In this document: one piece after another, positions 54,479 to 63,234 of the stretch | Numbering within the stretch: position 1 is the stretch's first letter | How the letters are laid out: each line of letters opens with the position of its first letter | Assembly (NCBI RefSeq): GCF_017115045.1 | Contig: NZ_JABXKK010000092.1 | Location: 62,001 to 126,000 of the forward strand | Reading direction: 5' to 3' | DNA: 64,000 nucleotides | DNA from: Nostoc sp. NMS8 | Lineage (GTDB): Bacteria > Cyanobacteriota > Cyanobacteriia > Cyanobacteriales > Nostocaceae | Position numbers and translations under genes: made by a program | Notes under the pieces: model-generated | What the model was told of the DNA's origin: nothing | What the model saw: the letters and a program-made list of their open reading frames with translations, nothing else | Databases searched by the model: none

Positions 54479-55831
54479 CTATCTTCCCAACTTATTAGGA
54501 ATACCTTCACAACCACCAGGAATAGTACCTCTGGTTTTTTCGCCACCCCAAGTGCAACAGTAGCAACGCCCAGACTCAGACATCCGCTGCACATTCGTAA
54601 AATCGGCATTTTCCACCACAGCGCCAGTGTGTTCGCCGGTTTCATAATCTGGTCGTTCAGTCCGACTGCGGGGTGATGCTTTTTCCAGTACACCGTAGAA
54701 TAGGCGAATCCCGTTCAGATCAGCACCACTGAGATTAGCATTATATAAAATTGTACGAGAAAGGTTAGCTTTTACTAAGTCACAACCGACCAGATTAGCG
54801 CGGACAAGATTAGCTTCGCTCAAATCAGTCCAACGCAAATCAGTGCCTTGAAGGTCTGCGGCGGCTAGCATTACGCCTAAATCGATGACGCGCACACCTT
54901 CAAGGCGGTCTTCTGCATATCCGCCACTCCCGTCAAGAATGGCTCGACCTAATCGACCATCGCGTTGTAGGGGTGAGAGCAACTTGGAACGTGACAAAAA
55001 ACGGAGAATTTTTGCTTTCCCACTACCATCAACACTACTTAAAATTGCCGCAGTGCGTCCTTCAGCGATCGCTCTTTCTTGGGGCCAATCTTCTAATAAT
55101 CCTTCTTCATCTAATACTAAGTCGGAAACGCCTTGGAAATAAGAATCAATGGTCTGTTGCTGCGTGATAATATTTTGCTGAACTGTCAGCAGGTTTTGCT
55201 GAATTGTCAAGTCTTTAGAAATGACATATTGTCGCCATGCTACGTAAACGGCAATGATAGCGATCAGAATTTGCCCCAATGCGCCAAACCAATCTGCTAG
55301 GGTTCCAGCAATATCCCAATTAATTTGGCGTCCTAAAACCAGCAAGCGATCGCCTACACTTGTGAATCTGATCAAGCCGATGATGGCTACTAATAGTCCC
55401 AAAAAGGCTACAAACAGGGTGCGTTCTTGGGGTGAAAACCACTCGTCTAAAATTTCTTGGAACCAAGGTAATAATATCGCCAGGGATAACAGCAAAGCGA
55501 TCAGCGTTCCGATAATGCCAACGATCCAGTTATTAAGGATAATTCCAATAAAGGTGGTGGCGATCGCGATTAGAGTAATCAGCAATGCCCTGGGCTTAAC
55601 TGTGAATTGTTTGGCCGGGGGTTGCTTGACTTCCGAACGAGCTTGTTGTAATGCAGTTGTATATTGGGGAGATTTTAAAGACGCGATCGCTGCTAGTGCT
55701 TGTTGTGACGCTAGTACTTCTGAATTAAGGTTCTTCTCAGTTGCACTACCGTCAAAGTCATTTGGTTGCGAATCGTTTTCGGGGCCTGGTTCTGGGGTTG
55801 GTAGATTAGAAGAATTGGATTCAATTGTCAT
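54479..55831 (-). CDS. Membrane protein with C-terminal pentapeptide repeats
   Basis: 450 aa from ATG 55831 (MTIESNSSNLPTPEPGP). A Pro/Asn-rich N-terminus is followed by four TM helices (about 85-150, then 160-180 and 205-230), a coiled-coil-like segment of Gln-rich repeats (QQNLLTVQQNIITQQQ) and a pentapeptide-repeat region (A-D/N-L-x-x pattern: ADLQGTDLRWTDLSEANLVR..., about 330-390). The C-terminus after that (GEHTGAVVENADFTNVQRMS...CYCCTWGGEKTRG) is Cys-rich and unassigned. The overall form is common in filamentous cyanobacteria; function unknown. Confidence 0.85.
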   Translation of the reverse strand: MTIESNSSNLPTPEPGPENDSQPNDFDGSATEKNLNSEVLASQQALAAIASLKSPQYTTALQQARSEVKQPPAKQFTVKPRALLITLIAIATTFIGIILNNWIVGIIGTLIALLLSLAILLPWFQEILDEWFSPQERTLFVAFLGLLVAIIGLIRFTSVGDRLLVLGRQINWDIAGTLADWFGALGQILIAIIAVYVAWRQYVISKDLTIQQNLLTVQQNIITQQQTIDSYFQGVSDLVLDEEGLLEDWPQERAIAEGRTAAILSSVDGSGKAKILRFLSRSKLLSPLQRDGRLGRAILDGSGGYAEDRLEGVRVIDLGVMLAAADLQGTDLRWTDLSEANLVRANLVGCDLVKANLSRTILYNANLSGADLNGIRLFYGVLEKASPRSRTERPDYETGEHTGAVVENADFTNVQRMSESGRCYCCTWGGEKTRGTIPGGCEGIPNKLGR

Positions 55832-55934
55832 GTTTTCTATTTTGCCCCAGGAGATTAAGAACAACATCTGTTTTATCAGAAATTGCACTAAACTAAAGAC
55901 CTGTATTCCATAAGACTGAGAACGCAAAGCTATA

Positions 55935-56010
55935 GCAATCCGATAGCGAAGCGGTAGCGAGTCAGACGCTACTGCGTCGCTAACGCTGCGCTATCGAGCG
56001 TCTTTGATTT
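55935..56010. repeat. Palindromic GCG-rich small repeat
   Basis: GATAGCGAAGCGGTAGCGAG and CTACTGCGTCGCTAACGCTG then CGCTATCG form an extended imperfect palindrome. Same family as 43142-43200. Confidence 0.65.
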
Positions 56011-56039
56011 CTGAATCACTCATAGAGGTAAGGGACTGG

Positions 56040-56090
56040 GGACTGGGGAAGGTGGGGCCCCCTCTGGGGATAAGGGGTAATGAGGACTCG
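56040..56090. repeat. G-rich repeat with GGGGCCCCCTCTGGGGATAA core, fourth copy
   Basis: GGACTGGGGAAGGTGGGGCC then CCCTCTGGGGATAAGGGGTA, near-identical to 47809-47860. Confidence 0.75.
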
Positions 56091-56204
56091 GAAGAAGGAA
56101 TAAAGGTGTACTGAGTTTTGTTCAAAAATCAAATATGAGTCCTATCTATTTAGTACAGCATTTGATTAATTCGTAGCAAATTAAATTTAGCAATGCTCGA
56201 CAAT

Positions 56205-56393
56205 GTGAATGCATCGGCTTGCATTGTGAATGCATTGGCTTGCATTGTGAATGCATTGGCTTGCATTGTGAATGCATTGGCTTGCATTGTGAATGCATTG
56301 GCTTGCATCGTGAATGCATCGGCTTGCATTGTGAATGCATTGGCTTGCATCGTGAATGCATTGGCTTGCATCGTGAATGCATCAACTTGCAGT
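56205..56393. repeat. Minisatellite: nine copies of a 21-bp unit
   Basis: Nine tandem units beginning at 56205, 56226, 56247, 56268, 56289, 56310, 56331, 56352 and 56373; unit GTGAATGCATTGGCTTGCAT plus T. Variation is confined to a few C/T positions (CATCGG against CATTGG; CATCGTG against CATTGTG). Because 21 is a multiple of three and the unit has no stops in several frames, long open frames exist on both strands (VNALACI or MQANAFT repeats), but no RBS or flanking domain supports a gene. Confidence 0.88.
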
Positions 56394-56571
56394 AAGGGAA
56401 CTCCAAGAAATAAATTATCCAATATTGTGGGGTATGCATTCTGCCCGCCCAGTCCATAATATGGCTCTTGTGTCGTACACTCCACAAGAGTTAATTGGAT
56501 ATTTTTTTATTTGGAAGTCCCTAAGCTACGCGCAGCGTCTCTTAAAGATCATTATTTGGAATTTTAAATTG

Positions 56572-57933
56572 TTAAGTTTGGTCTACAGTTTGAATTGTCA
56601 ACATTTGAGGAGGCGTAGCATCAGGTGGGTAGAGAAAATCCACTTTTACCAGTCGCCGCTGGCCAGGAGATATTTTTAATTGAGCAAGCGGTTCTCCCAT
56701 CTGTCCCCGTTGTTGAACTAAATGCCAATATTGAGTTCTGGGTAAGCCACGATCGTCATTGTAGCGAATACGAACAGTGCCTCGGAAAAAGACAGATGGC
56801 TCAGGTGGTGAAAAAAAGCGCAGCCCTGGTTTACTTAGCTCATCTTCTTTAATAGGCGTTTGGAAAAGCACATTTATAGTTTGCGGCTTATCGGTATTGT
56901 TGAATAATGGTAGAGAGATGTTGTATTCAATGCCGTAGTTGCCGTGAGCTTCGTAAGCAGTACCAGGATAACGCGCTACGAGTTTCGCAGTTTGGTTTTG
57001 TCCAGTACCCATTTTCCCTGCTAAAAGCGTACTTAAACCGTAGGAAAAAGCTTGTCCTGATTCGGGAATTGTCAGGTATAAACTATTAGAGTCAGTAACT
57101 TGTACTTGCCAACGAGAGCCAACAGCTACCCCCGCTACCCGTCCGTAAATTTCTGTTGCCCCTGCAAGCCGATCTGGAGGACTAGGGGCAGGTTCACGGG
57201 GCCCTGCAAAATCACCATTCTCTAACAAGTTCTCCCATTCTTCTAAAGTTGGCGCTCGTTCACTACCATCGGGATTGGGTTTAGCAAACATGGCCAGGTT
57301 CGCCAGATAAACAGGACGATCGCTATACAAACGTAATAAAGTAGAACGTCCATTCAATGGCGGCGTTAAAGTCCGCACTGGAATGGGATGATTCATTAAC
57401 ATCCGGCTTTGTTTTGGTGGAATTACCAACTGGGCTGGCCATCCTTGCCGTCTAACTCGCAGCACATCATTCATCGCGCGATCGCCTGGCCCAGCATAAA
57501 TGTTTCCCAAGTTATTGTCCTGCATGGGAGGAAGCTTGACAAAAGGTGCATCAGGTTGACTAACATAACTAGCTGCTTGCAAGATATTGACAGTTGCAGG
57601 GCGATCGCTGGGATTGTAAACAATCACTCCTAAATAAAGAGTCCGCAAATCATTTGGCGTCTCAATTGCTCTAGCAATATGGTGAGAAAATAAATCAAAC
57701 CTTCCCTGAAATGGAAAGTTCAAGTGGGCGCTGGGCACTTTTTTGCCTTGAGGAGGAAATGTAGACAGCAGAATTCCTTCACTCTGAACTACTTCTGGGT
57801 TATTACTGTTAAATACTGGTACTTCGTCAAGATGTCCTGTTAAAGGTCTTGTTTGTTGGGGAACAAAAATTTCCTGCGGTGTAGGAGAAGGCGATGCTTG
57901 AGCCAAAAACAAATAGGAAATAAAATTAAACAT
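56572..57933 (-). CDS. Exported DUF3370 protein
   Basis: 453 aa, cyanobacterial DUF3370 family. A short hydrophobic start (MFNFISYLFLAQASPSP) is a probable signal peptide. Typical landmarks: VFNSNNPEVVQSEGILLSTF near the N-terminus, LGVIVYNPSDRPATVNILQA, QTRPLTGHLDEVP, TYGRVAGVAV-like IYGRVAGVAVGSRWQVQVTD and YNISLPLFNNTDKPQTINV. Mostly beta structure. No enzymatic motif is visible and the role is unknown; an envelope or extracellular localisation is inferred. Confidence 0.85.
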   Translation of the reverse strand: MFNFISYLFLAQASPSPTPQEIFVPQQTRPLTGHLDEVPVFNSNNPEVVQSEGILLSTFPPQGKKVPSAHLNFPFQGRFDLFSHHIARAIETPNDLRTLYLGVIVYNPSDRPATVNILQAASYVSQPDAPFVKLPPMQDNNLGNIYAGPGDRAMNDVLRVRRQGWPAQLVIPPKQSRMLMNHPIPVRTLTPPLNGRSTLLRLYSDRPVYLANLAMFAKPNPDGSERAPTLEEWENLLENGDFAGPREPAPSPPDRLAGATEIYGRVAGVAVGSRWQVQVTDSNSLYLTIPESGQAFSYGLSTLLAGKMGTGQNQTAKLVARYPGTAYEAHGNYGIEYNISLPLFNNTDKPQTINVLFQTPIKEDELSKPGLRFFSPPEPSVFFRGTVRIRYNDDRGLPRTQYWHLVQQRGQMGEPLAQLKISPGQRRLVKVDFLYPPDATPPQMLTIQTVDQT

Positions 57934-58293
57934 TTATTCAAAAAGCAATTTATCACTGAAGTTCAGAATACAGCATCCTAATATATACCTCCTGCGACCT
58001 TAAATATTAACCTGTCGATTGGATATAGAAGATTCTAGCTAACGAAAAAATAGCTGGAAATAACTCCTAGCAATGCGTTATGGGAGTTTTTTATCGAGGA
58101 AGGCAAGAAGGAGAAACGAGCTACGCAATCCATAAGTGATATTGCTCCAACTGAGCCTTCTGCCTCCTTCAACCGAAAATTTATGCTTCTAGAATTTTAG
58201 AGATTTTTGAACTCGCACTTATATACAAATGTTCTCAAGTAAGCTATTATTTTCATGATGATTTGATAGTAATTATAGTTAATAAGGTTGTCC
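57934..58293. other. Divergent intergenic region upstream of efeUOB
   Basis: 360 bases, no gene. It should carry the efe promoter. A clean Fur box was not found; see rejected items. Confidence 0.4.
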
Positions 58294-59127
58294 ATGCTTT
58301 TTCCCTTCTTGATCATGTTCCGAGAGGGCGTTGAAGCTGCACTTGTCGTGGGGATAATTGCCAGTTATCTTAAGCAAACTGGACGTACCCATTTGATGAA
58401 GTCAGTTTGGATTGGCATCGCACTAGCGACTTTTATTTGTCTAGCAGCTGGAATTATTTTGCAAATAACCAGTCAGGAGTTTCCGCAAAAACAACAGGAA
58501 CTATTTGAAGCGGTAATTTCCATAGTTGCAGTTGGGGTTCTCACCTGGATGGTTTTCTGGATGCGCCGTGCGGCTCGTTCTATTAAAGGCGAGTTACAGT
58601 CTCAAATTGAAACTGCCATTCAGTCGGGGGATAAATGGGGTACAGCACTAGTGTGGATGTCATTCTTTGCAGTCCTGCGGGAAGGTTTGGAAACAGTAGT
58701 GTTTATGATGGCTACGTTTCAGCAAAATTTGGGAATTCAAGCTCCTGTGGGGGCATTGTTTGGATATGCAGCCGCACTAGCTGTCGGTGTAGGCATCTAT
58801 CAGGGTGGTATCCGCATCAACTTGAGGCGATTTTTTAAATGGACAGGAGCCTTTATTATCCTGGTTGCTGCTGGACTCTTAGCAAGTGGTGTGAGATCTT
58901 TTCATGAAGCCGGAGTGTGGAATTCACTCCAAACTGTGGTATTCGATGTTAGCGGGGTACTTCCCAAGAACGGGTTTATCGGTTCACTATTAGCAGGATT
59001 TTTTGGCTATAACGATGCCCCCACCCTCAGCGAAGCGATCGCCTATTTTGGCTATCTAATTCCTACTATGTCGCTGTTCTTCTTAGGGGAGAATGCTGCA
59101 CAGAAGACTACAGCAAGACATTCTTAG
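58294..59127 (+). CDS. efeU: Ferrous/ferric iron permease EfeU (FTR1 family)
   Basis: 277 aa, seven hydrophobic segments, an inner-membrane iron permease of the FTR1/EfeU type. The two REGxE motifs needed for iron transport are present: MFREGVEAALVVG near the N-terminus and VLREGLETVVFMM in the fourth helix. The ATG at 58294 is used because AAGG lies six bases upstream; a TTG two codons earlier is less likely. First gene of efeUOB. Confidence 0.93.
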   Translation: MLFPFLIMFREGVEAALVVGIIASYLKQTGRTHLMKSVWIGIALATFICLAAGIILQITSQEFPQKQQELFEAVISIVAVGVLTWMVFWMRRAARSIKGELQSQIETAIQSGDKWGTALVWMSFFAVLREGLETVVFMMATFQQNLGIQAPVGALFGYAAALAVGVGIYQGGIRINLRRFFKWTGAFIILVAAGLLASGVRSFHEAGVWNSLQTVVFDVSGVLPKNGFIGSLLAGFFGYNDAPTLSEAIAYFGYLIPTMSLFFLGENAAQKTTARHS

Positions 59128-59158
59128 CTACTTCAATAATTTTTAGGAAAATACAACA

Positions 59159-60346
59159 ATGAAAAATGTTTTAAAGTATTCAACAATTATCTGTCTAATT
59201 GCCTTGACATTAGCTGCTTGTGAATCCAATAAATCAAGCGATACTTCCGCGAATAATACTCCAGAGGCGAAAGTAGCCAGTGATACTTCTACTAACAATT
59301 CTGTGGAAACTGCTTTGGCTGTGACAGATAAAGGTTGCGAACCCAATCAACTGACACTGACATCTGGACAAAACACCTTTGTGTTGACCAACAAAAGCAG
59401 CCAACCTTTGGAGTGGGAGATATTGTCTGGGGTAAAAGTCATTGAAGAAAAGGAAAATATTGCTCCTGGCTTCGTTCAGAAACTCAAAACCAATCTAGAA
59501 CCGGGTGAGTATGATATGGGTTGCGGTTTACGCAGCAATCCCAAAGGGAAACTGACTGTGAAGGCAGGAGGAGATACTCAAGCTAAAGGGACTATAGATC
59601 AGGGTAAATTAGTCGGTGCGATCGCAGAATATAAAGTCTACGTCACCAAAGAAACTGACCAACTAGTAGCAGATAACAAGACCTTCACCGATGCCGTGAT
59701 TGCTGGCGACCTTGCTAAGGCTCAGAAACTCTATGCCTCTACCCATGTTCATTGGGAACGCGCAGAACCGATCGCTGAACTTTTCTCCGATCTCGATAAA
59801 ACGATGGATTCGCGTGCTGATGACTTTGCGAAAAAAGAGGCCGATCCACAATTCACCGGGTATCATCGCATAGAGAAAGCTTTATTCCAGGATAAAACGA
59901 CAAAAGGCATGAAACCTTTTGCCGAAAAGCTACAGAAAGATGGACTAGAACTACAAAAGCGCATTGCTACTTTGACCATCGAACCGAAAAATATGGTTGG
60001 CGGCGCTGCCGGCTTGATTGAAGAAGTGGCTGCTACCAAAATTTCTGGAGAAGAAGACCGTTACAGCCATACTGACCTCTGGGACTTCAGCGCTAATGTT
60101 GAAGGTTCTCAAAAGATTGTCGAGTTATTGCGCCCCGTCATCCAAAAAGCCAACCCCGATTTACTAGCGCGTGTGGATGCTAACTTTACCAAAGTTAACC
60201 AAGGACTTGCTAAATATAAAACCCCTGATGGTGGTTTTGCTACCTACGACAAAGTGAGTGAAACAGACAAGAAAGAGATGAAAACTGCGATCGCAGCTCT
60301 TTCTGAAGATTTGTCTCAGCTGCGTGGCACTCTAGGCGTTAACTAA
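59159..60346 (+). CDS. efeO: Iron-uptake lipoprotein EfeO (cupredoxin-M75)
   Basis: 395 aa. Lipoprotein signal MKNVLKYSTIICLIALTLAA followed by Cys21. A cupredoxin-like N-domain (about 55-135) has ligand-like VTDKGCEPNQLTL and EYDMGCGLRSNP; the C-terminal imelysin/M75 domain (about 145-395) contains HVHWERAEPIAEL (HxxE motif) and FTGYHRIEKALF. In E. coli, EfeO is periplasmic and presents iron to EfeU; here it is membrane anchored. It starts 31 bases after efeU. Confidence 0.92.
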   Translation: MKNVLKYSTIICLIALTLAACESNKSSDTSANNTPEAKVASDTSTNNSVETALAVTDKGCEPNQLTLTSGQNTFVLTNKSSQPLEWEILSGVKVIEEKENIAPGFVQKLKTNLEPGEYDMGCGLRSNPKGKLTVKAGGDTQAKGTIDQGKLVGAIAEYKVYVTKETDQLVADNKTFTDAVIAGDLAKAQKLYASTHVHWERAEPIAELFSDLDKTMDSRADDFAKKEADPQFTGYHRIEKALFQDKTTKGMKPFAEKLQKDGLELQKRIATLTIEPKNMVGGAAGLIEEVAATKISGEEDRYSHTDLWDFSANVEGSQKIVELLRPVIQKANPDLLARVDANFTKVNQGLAKYKTPDGGFATYDKVSETDKKEMKTAIAALSEDLSQLRGTLGVN

Positions 60347-60407
60347 TTTACTTACTCAGCACTCAGAACTCAGCACTCTCCATCAATAATTCCTAGAGGA
60401 GTAAACT

Positions 60408-61667
60408 ATGTCTAGTTCAGAGCAACCAAGGTTACGCATTACTCCCCGAATCAGCCGTCGTGACTTGCTCCTTGGTATGGCCGCAGCCGGTGGAGTCGCA
60501 GCTTTGACCAGTTTGGGTTATCGCACTCTTTCAGAAACTACTGAAGACCCATCTGAAGAGGCTGTACCGTTTTTTGGTATTCACCAAGCAGGTATTCTCA
60601 CTCCTGCCCCGGCTTCTGCTCTGATGGTGGCATTTGATACAACTGCTAAAACCAAAGTGGATTTAGTGCGCTTGTTTCAAACTCTGAGCGATCGCATTCA
60701 GTTTCTCATGGCAGGGGGAACACCCAAGCTACGCGATCCCAAATTTCCGCCCAGTGATTCGGGAATTCTTGGGCCTATAGTGGTTCCCAATAATCTCACC
60801 ATCACCCTAGCAGTGGGTGACTCGCTGTTCGATAACCGTTTTGGACTTGGTAACTTGAAACCCAAGCGGTTAAATACCATGCCAGGTTTCCACAATGACC
60901 AACTTGACCCAGATTTGTGTCATGGGGATATACTGCTACAATTTTGTGCCAACACAGAGGAAGCGAACATCCATGCTTTACGGGATATTATCAAGAATTT
61001 GCCTGATTTGATAACTCTGCGCTGGCAAATAGAAGGTTTTCTACCGCCGAATACGCATAAAAAGCTCGGCAAAACCACAGTGCGGAACCTACTTGGCTTC
61101 AAAGATGGCACAGCAAATCTAGATGCTAGCAATGAAAAGTTGATCAACCGGATTGTTTGGGTACAGCCAAACAGCAACGAACCAGCTTGGACAGTAGGAG
61201 GAAGCTATCAAGTGGTGCGGGTGATCCGTAACTTAGTTGAACGCTGGGATCGTACACCACTACAGGAGCAAGAAACAATTATTGGGCGCAGTAAAGGCTC
61301 TGGCGCACCCTTGGGGATGAAGCACGAGAAAGATATTCCCAATTATGCTCAAGATCCTAAAGGTAAAGAAATCCCCCTAGATGCTCATATCCGCCTTGCT
61401 AATCCACGCAAATCAGAATTGGGTTTGATTCTGCGGCGTGGTTTCAATTATTCACGTGGGTTTGATAAAGCCGGACAATTAGATATGGGTTTGTTGTTTG
61501 TCTGTTTTCAAGCTGATTTAGAAAGAGGCTTTGTGACAGTGCAAAATCGCTTGATTGGGGAACCTTTGGAGGAATATATTCGCCCCATTGGTGGTGGATA
61601 TTTCTTTGCTTTGCCTGGCGTTAAAGATAAAGGTAGTTATTTAGGTCAGTCATTACTAGAAGCATAA
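60408..61667 (+). CDS. efeB: Tat-exported DyP-type peroxidase EfeB
   Basis: 419 aa, heme-dependent dye-decolourising peroxidase acting in the periplasm with EfeU/EfeO (deferrochelatase or Fe2+ oxidation). The twin-arginine signal is ISRRDLLLGMAAAGGVAALT. The family signature GFKDGTANLD (GxxDG, catalytic Asp) and the late heme-ligand region are present (RRGFNYSRGFD). GGAG lies upstream of the ATG at 60408. Last gene of the efe operon. Confidence 0.93.
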   Translation: MSSSEQPRLRITPRISRRDLLLGMAAAGGVAALTSLGYRTLSETTEDPSEEAVPFFGIHQAGILTPAPASALMVAFDTTAKTKVDLVRLFQTLSDRIQFLMAGGTPKLRDPKFPPSDSGILGPIVVPNNLTITLAVGDSLFDNRFGLGNLKPKRLNTMPGFHNDQLDPDLCHGDILLQFCANTEEANIHALRDIIKNLPDLITLRWQIEGFLPPNTHKKLGKTTVRNLLGFKDGTANLDASNEKLINRIVWVQPNSNEPAWTVGGSYQVVRVIRNLVERWDRTPLQEQETIIGRSKGSGAPLGMKHEKDIPNYAQDPKGKEIPLDAHIRLANPRKSELGLILRRGFNYSRGFDKAGQLDMGLLFVCFQADLERGFVTVQNRLIGEPLEEYIRPIGGGYFFALPGVKDKGSYLGQSLLEA

Positions 61668-61740
61668 GCATCATCGCATCCCAAAGCTTGTAGAAGACGC
61701 TAATTTACTTAACCAATCAATAACTGATGTCGATACTTCT

Positions 61741-62240
61741 TTAGAATGTCGTAATCCTCGGAGAATAAACTGTATTGGGTCTGCTTGCGGTAGGCTCATT
61801 GAATAATCGTAGCTGCTGGAATAGATAGTGGTTATACCAAGGTGAAGAGTTAGGATTTAAACGTGGATTAAGCTCATTTAGGGGTTTTTTAGAAGTTACA
61901 ATAACTGAAAAATTACGTTCTCTACTATAAGCAAGACTACGAAAATCGGATAGGAAGCTGACCATATCATCTTCAATATAGTTGTCGCTAGGATAGAGAG
62001 CAGCATCATAGTCATCTAACATCAAAACAAGTTTCTTTTATTCTCTAATTTTTCTTATAATAAAGCGAATATCATCATTTATCACTATAGATGTTGAATG
62101 CAATATTTGCTCACTATCTTTATATAAAGGATATTAATTGTTCATCTGCTGATAGATATTTTACAGCTAACTACCCTGAAATCTAGGAAAAATATCTACC
62201 TTTTTATTACCAATAACTAAAGTTCTGGGCGGGATGTCTT
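61741..62240 (-). pseudogene. Decayed ATPase gene fragment
   Basis: On the minus strand family-like sequence is spread over broken frames: PPRTLVIGNKKV near 62200-62235 (P-loop-like start, the GKS part lost), YLSADEQLISFI, then after a frameshift SIVINDDIRFIIRKIRE and a stop. It continues as KKLVLMLDDYDAALYPSD (Walker B) and FSVIVTSKKPLNELNPRLNP, ending at 61741. Several stops and at least one frameshift exclude function. The parent looks like a nucleotide-binding STAND/AAA-type ATPase common in Nostoc. Fragment ends are approximate. Confidence 0.7.
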
Positions 62241-62491
62241 ATGTCGCTTTCACCTCGTCAGGTTAATTATCCTCTTGATGTAGATGGTTAACAGCTTGCA
62301 ATCACATTGATTCTGCAAATGCGATCGCGTCGTTGCTTGAGATTACCTGAAAGTAATCTTAGTTATGATTATTGATACAAGCCCAGTTGGTAAGCCACAA
62401 TATTAAATACCAAGATCGTTTTTATAAGTGAGCATTATGAGCAATAACCTCTCATTAGACGCTGTAGAAGATTTTAACTGAGGAGACTTCG

Positions 62492-63109
62492 ATGAATAAG
62501 GAATCGCCTTTTGTAGAAACCAACGGATTGCTCTTGTATAAACAAGAATGCAAAACTCCAGAATTTTTAAACTCATCTTTTTGCATACATCTATTTGGGG
62601 AACTAGTTGTCGTAGATCATTATGTACTGCTGTTTCCTGATTCACAAACCCTCACAGACTATGCTAAAACTCTGGTCAATTATGATGCCAAAATTACGGA
62701 AGGGCCAGGAAAATGGCCTGATGATTTTTGTCCAGAGCAAAACCTATTGCCTGAAGATGCTAGCATGTACTTTCTCTCAGCCTTAATGCCGTCAGGCATG
62801 ATTTTGGTACTGCTTGCACCGAACGCGCCAGATGAACAGATTGCTAGCTTATTTCAGGAGCAAGGTTTCAATACTGTCCATCATGTTGCCATTCTTGTTG
62901 ATGATATTTATACAGCAGCAGAGGTGTGGCAGAACAAAGGCTTTATTCCTCTATCTATGACTCCTCAAGAAGATGGCTCTTTATGCCAATGGTTTTTCCG
63001 CAACTGGGCAGGCCAAATTCTAGAGCTAATCTGCCGTAAATGGACGGGTAAAGAAACTTTTTCCTGCGAGAATATTGCTGGTTTACGCCTTTCAGAATTG
63101 GCAGCGTGA
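62492..63109 (+). CDS. VOC (glyoxalase-like) family protein
   Basis: 205 aa. The C-terminal half reads VHHVAILVDDIYTAAEVWQN ... FRNWAGQILELICRK, which is the beta-alpha-beta-beta-beta pattern of a vicinal-oxygen-chelate module with a His and a Glu at usual metal positions. The N-terminal half is a diverged similar module (FCIHLFGELVVVDHYVLLFP). GAGGAG lies eight bases before the ATG at 62492. No neighbour suggests a substrate; a lyase or dioxygenase-related function is inferred only. Confidence 0.7.
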   Translation: MNKESPFVETNGLLLYKQECKTPEFLNSSFCIHLFGELVVVDHYVLLFPDSQTLTDYAKTLVNYDAKITEGPGKWPDDFCPEQNLLPEDASMYFLSALMPSGMILVLLAPNAPDEQIASLFQEQGFNTVHHVAILVDDIYTAAEVWQNKGFIPLSMTPQEDGSLCQWFFRNWAGQILELICRKWTGKETFSCENIAGLRLSELAA

Positions 63110-63112
63110 AGC

Positions 63113-63165
63113 GAGCAGGAGGCAGGGGGCAGGGAGCAGGGAGCAGAGAGCAGGAGGGAAACCCC
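63113..63165. repeat. G-rich repeat (GGGGGCAGGGAGCAGGG type)
   Basis: GGAGGCAGGGGGCAGGGAGC and AGGGAGCAGAGAGCAGG. Untranslated relative of the block found in the two histidine kinase genes, here behind the VOC gene. Confidence 0.75.
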
Positions 63166-63234
63166 ATATTATATATTTAGTTGTTCTGAAACCTTTGATT
63201 GCTGGGGAATCCCTCTGCTCCCCTGCCTCTTTGC

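Noticed and set aside
56146..56487. Repeat-encoded frames (MHSQCKP, MQANAFT and VNALACI repeats) as genes
   Set aside because: They come only from the 21-bp tandem repeat, lack RBS and flanking domains, and exist on both strands at once.
58200..58290. Fur box in front of efeU
   Set aside because: TGATGATTTGATAGTAATTA only loosely resembles the 19-bp consensus; not enough to call.
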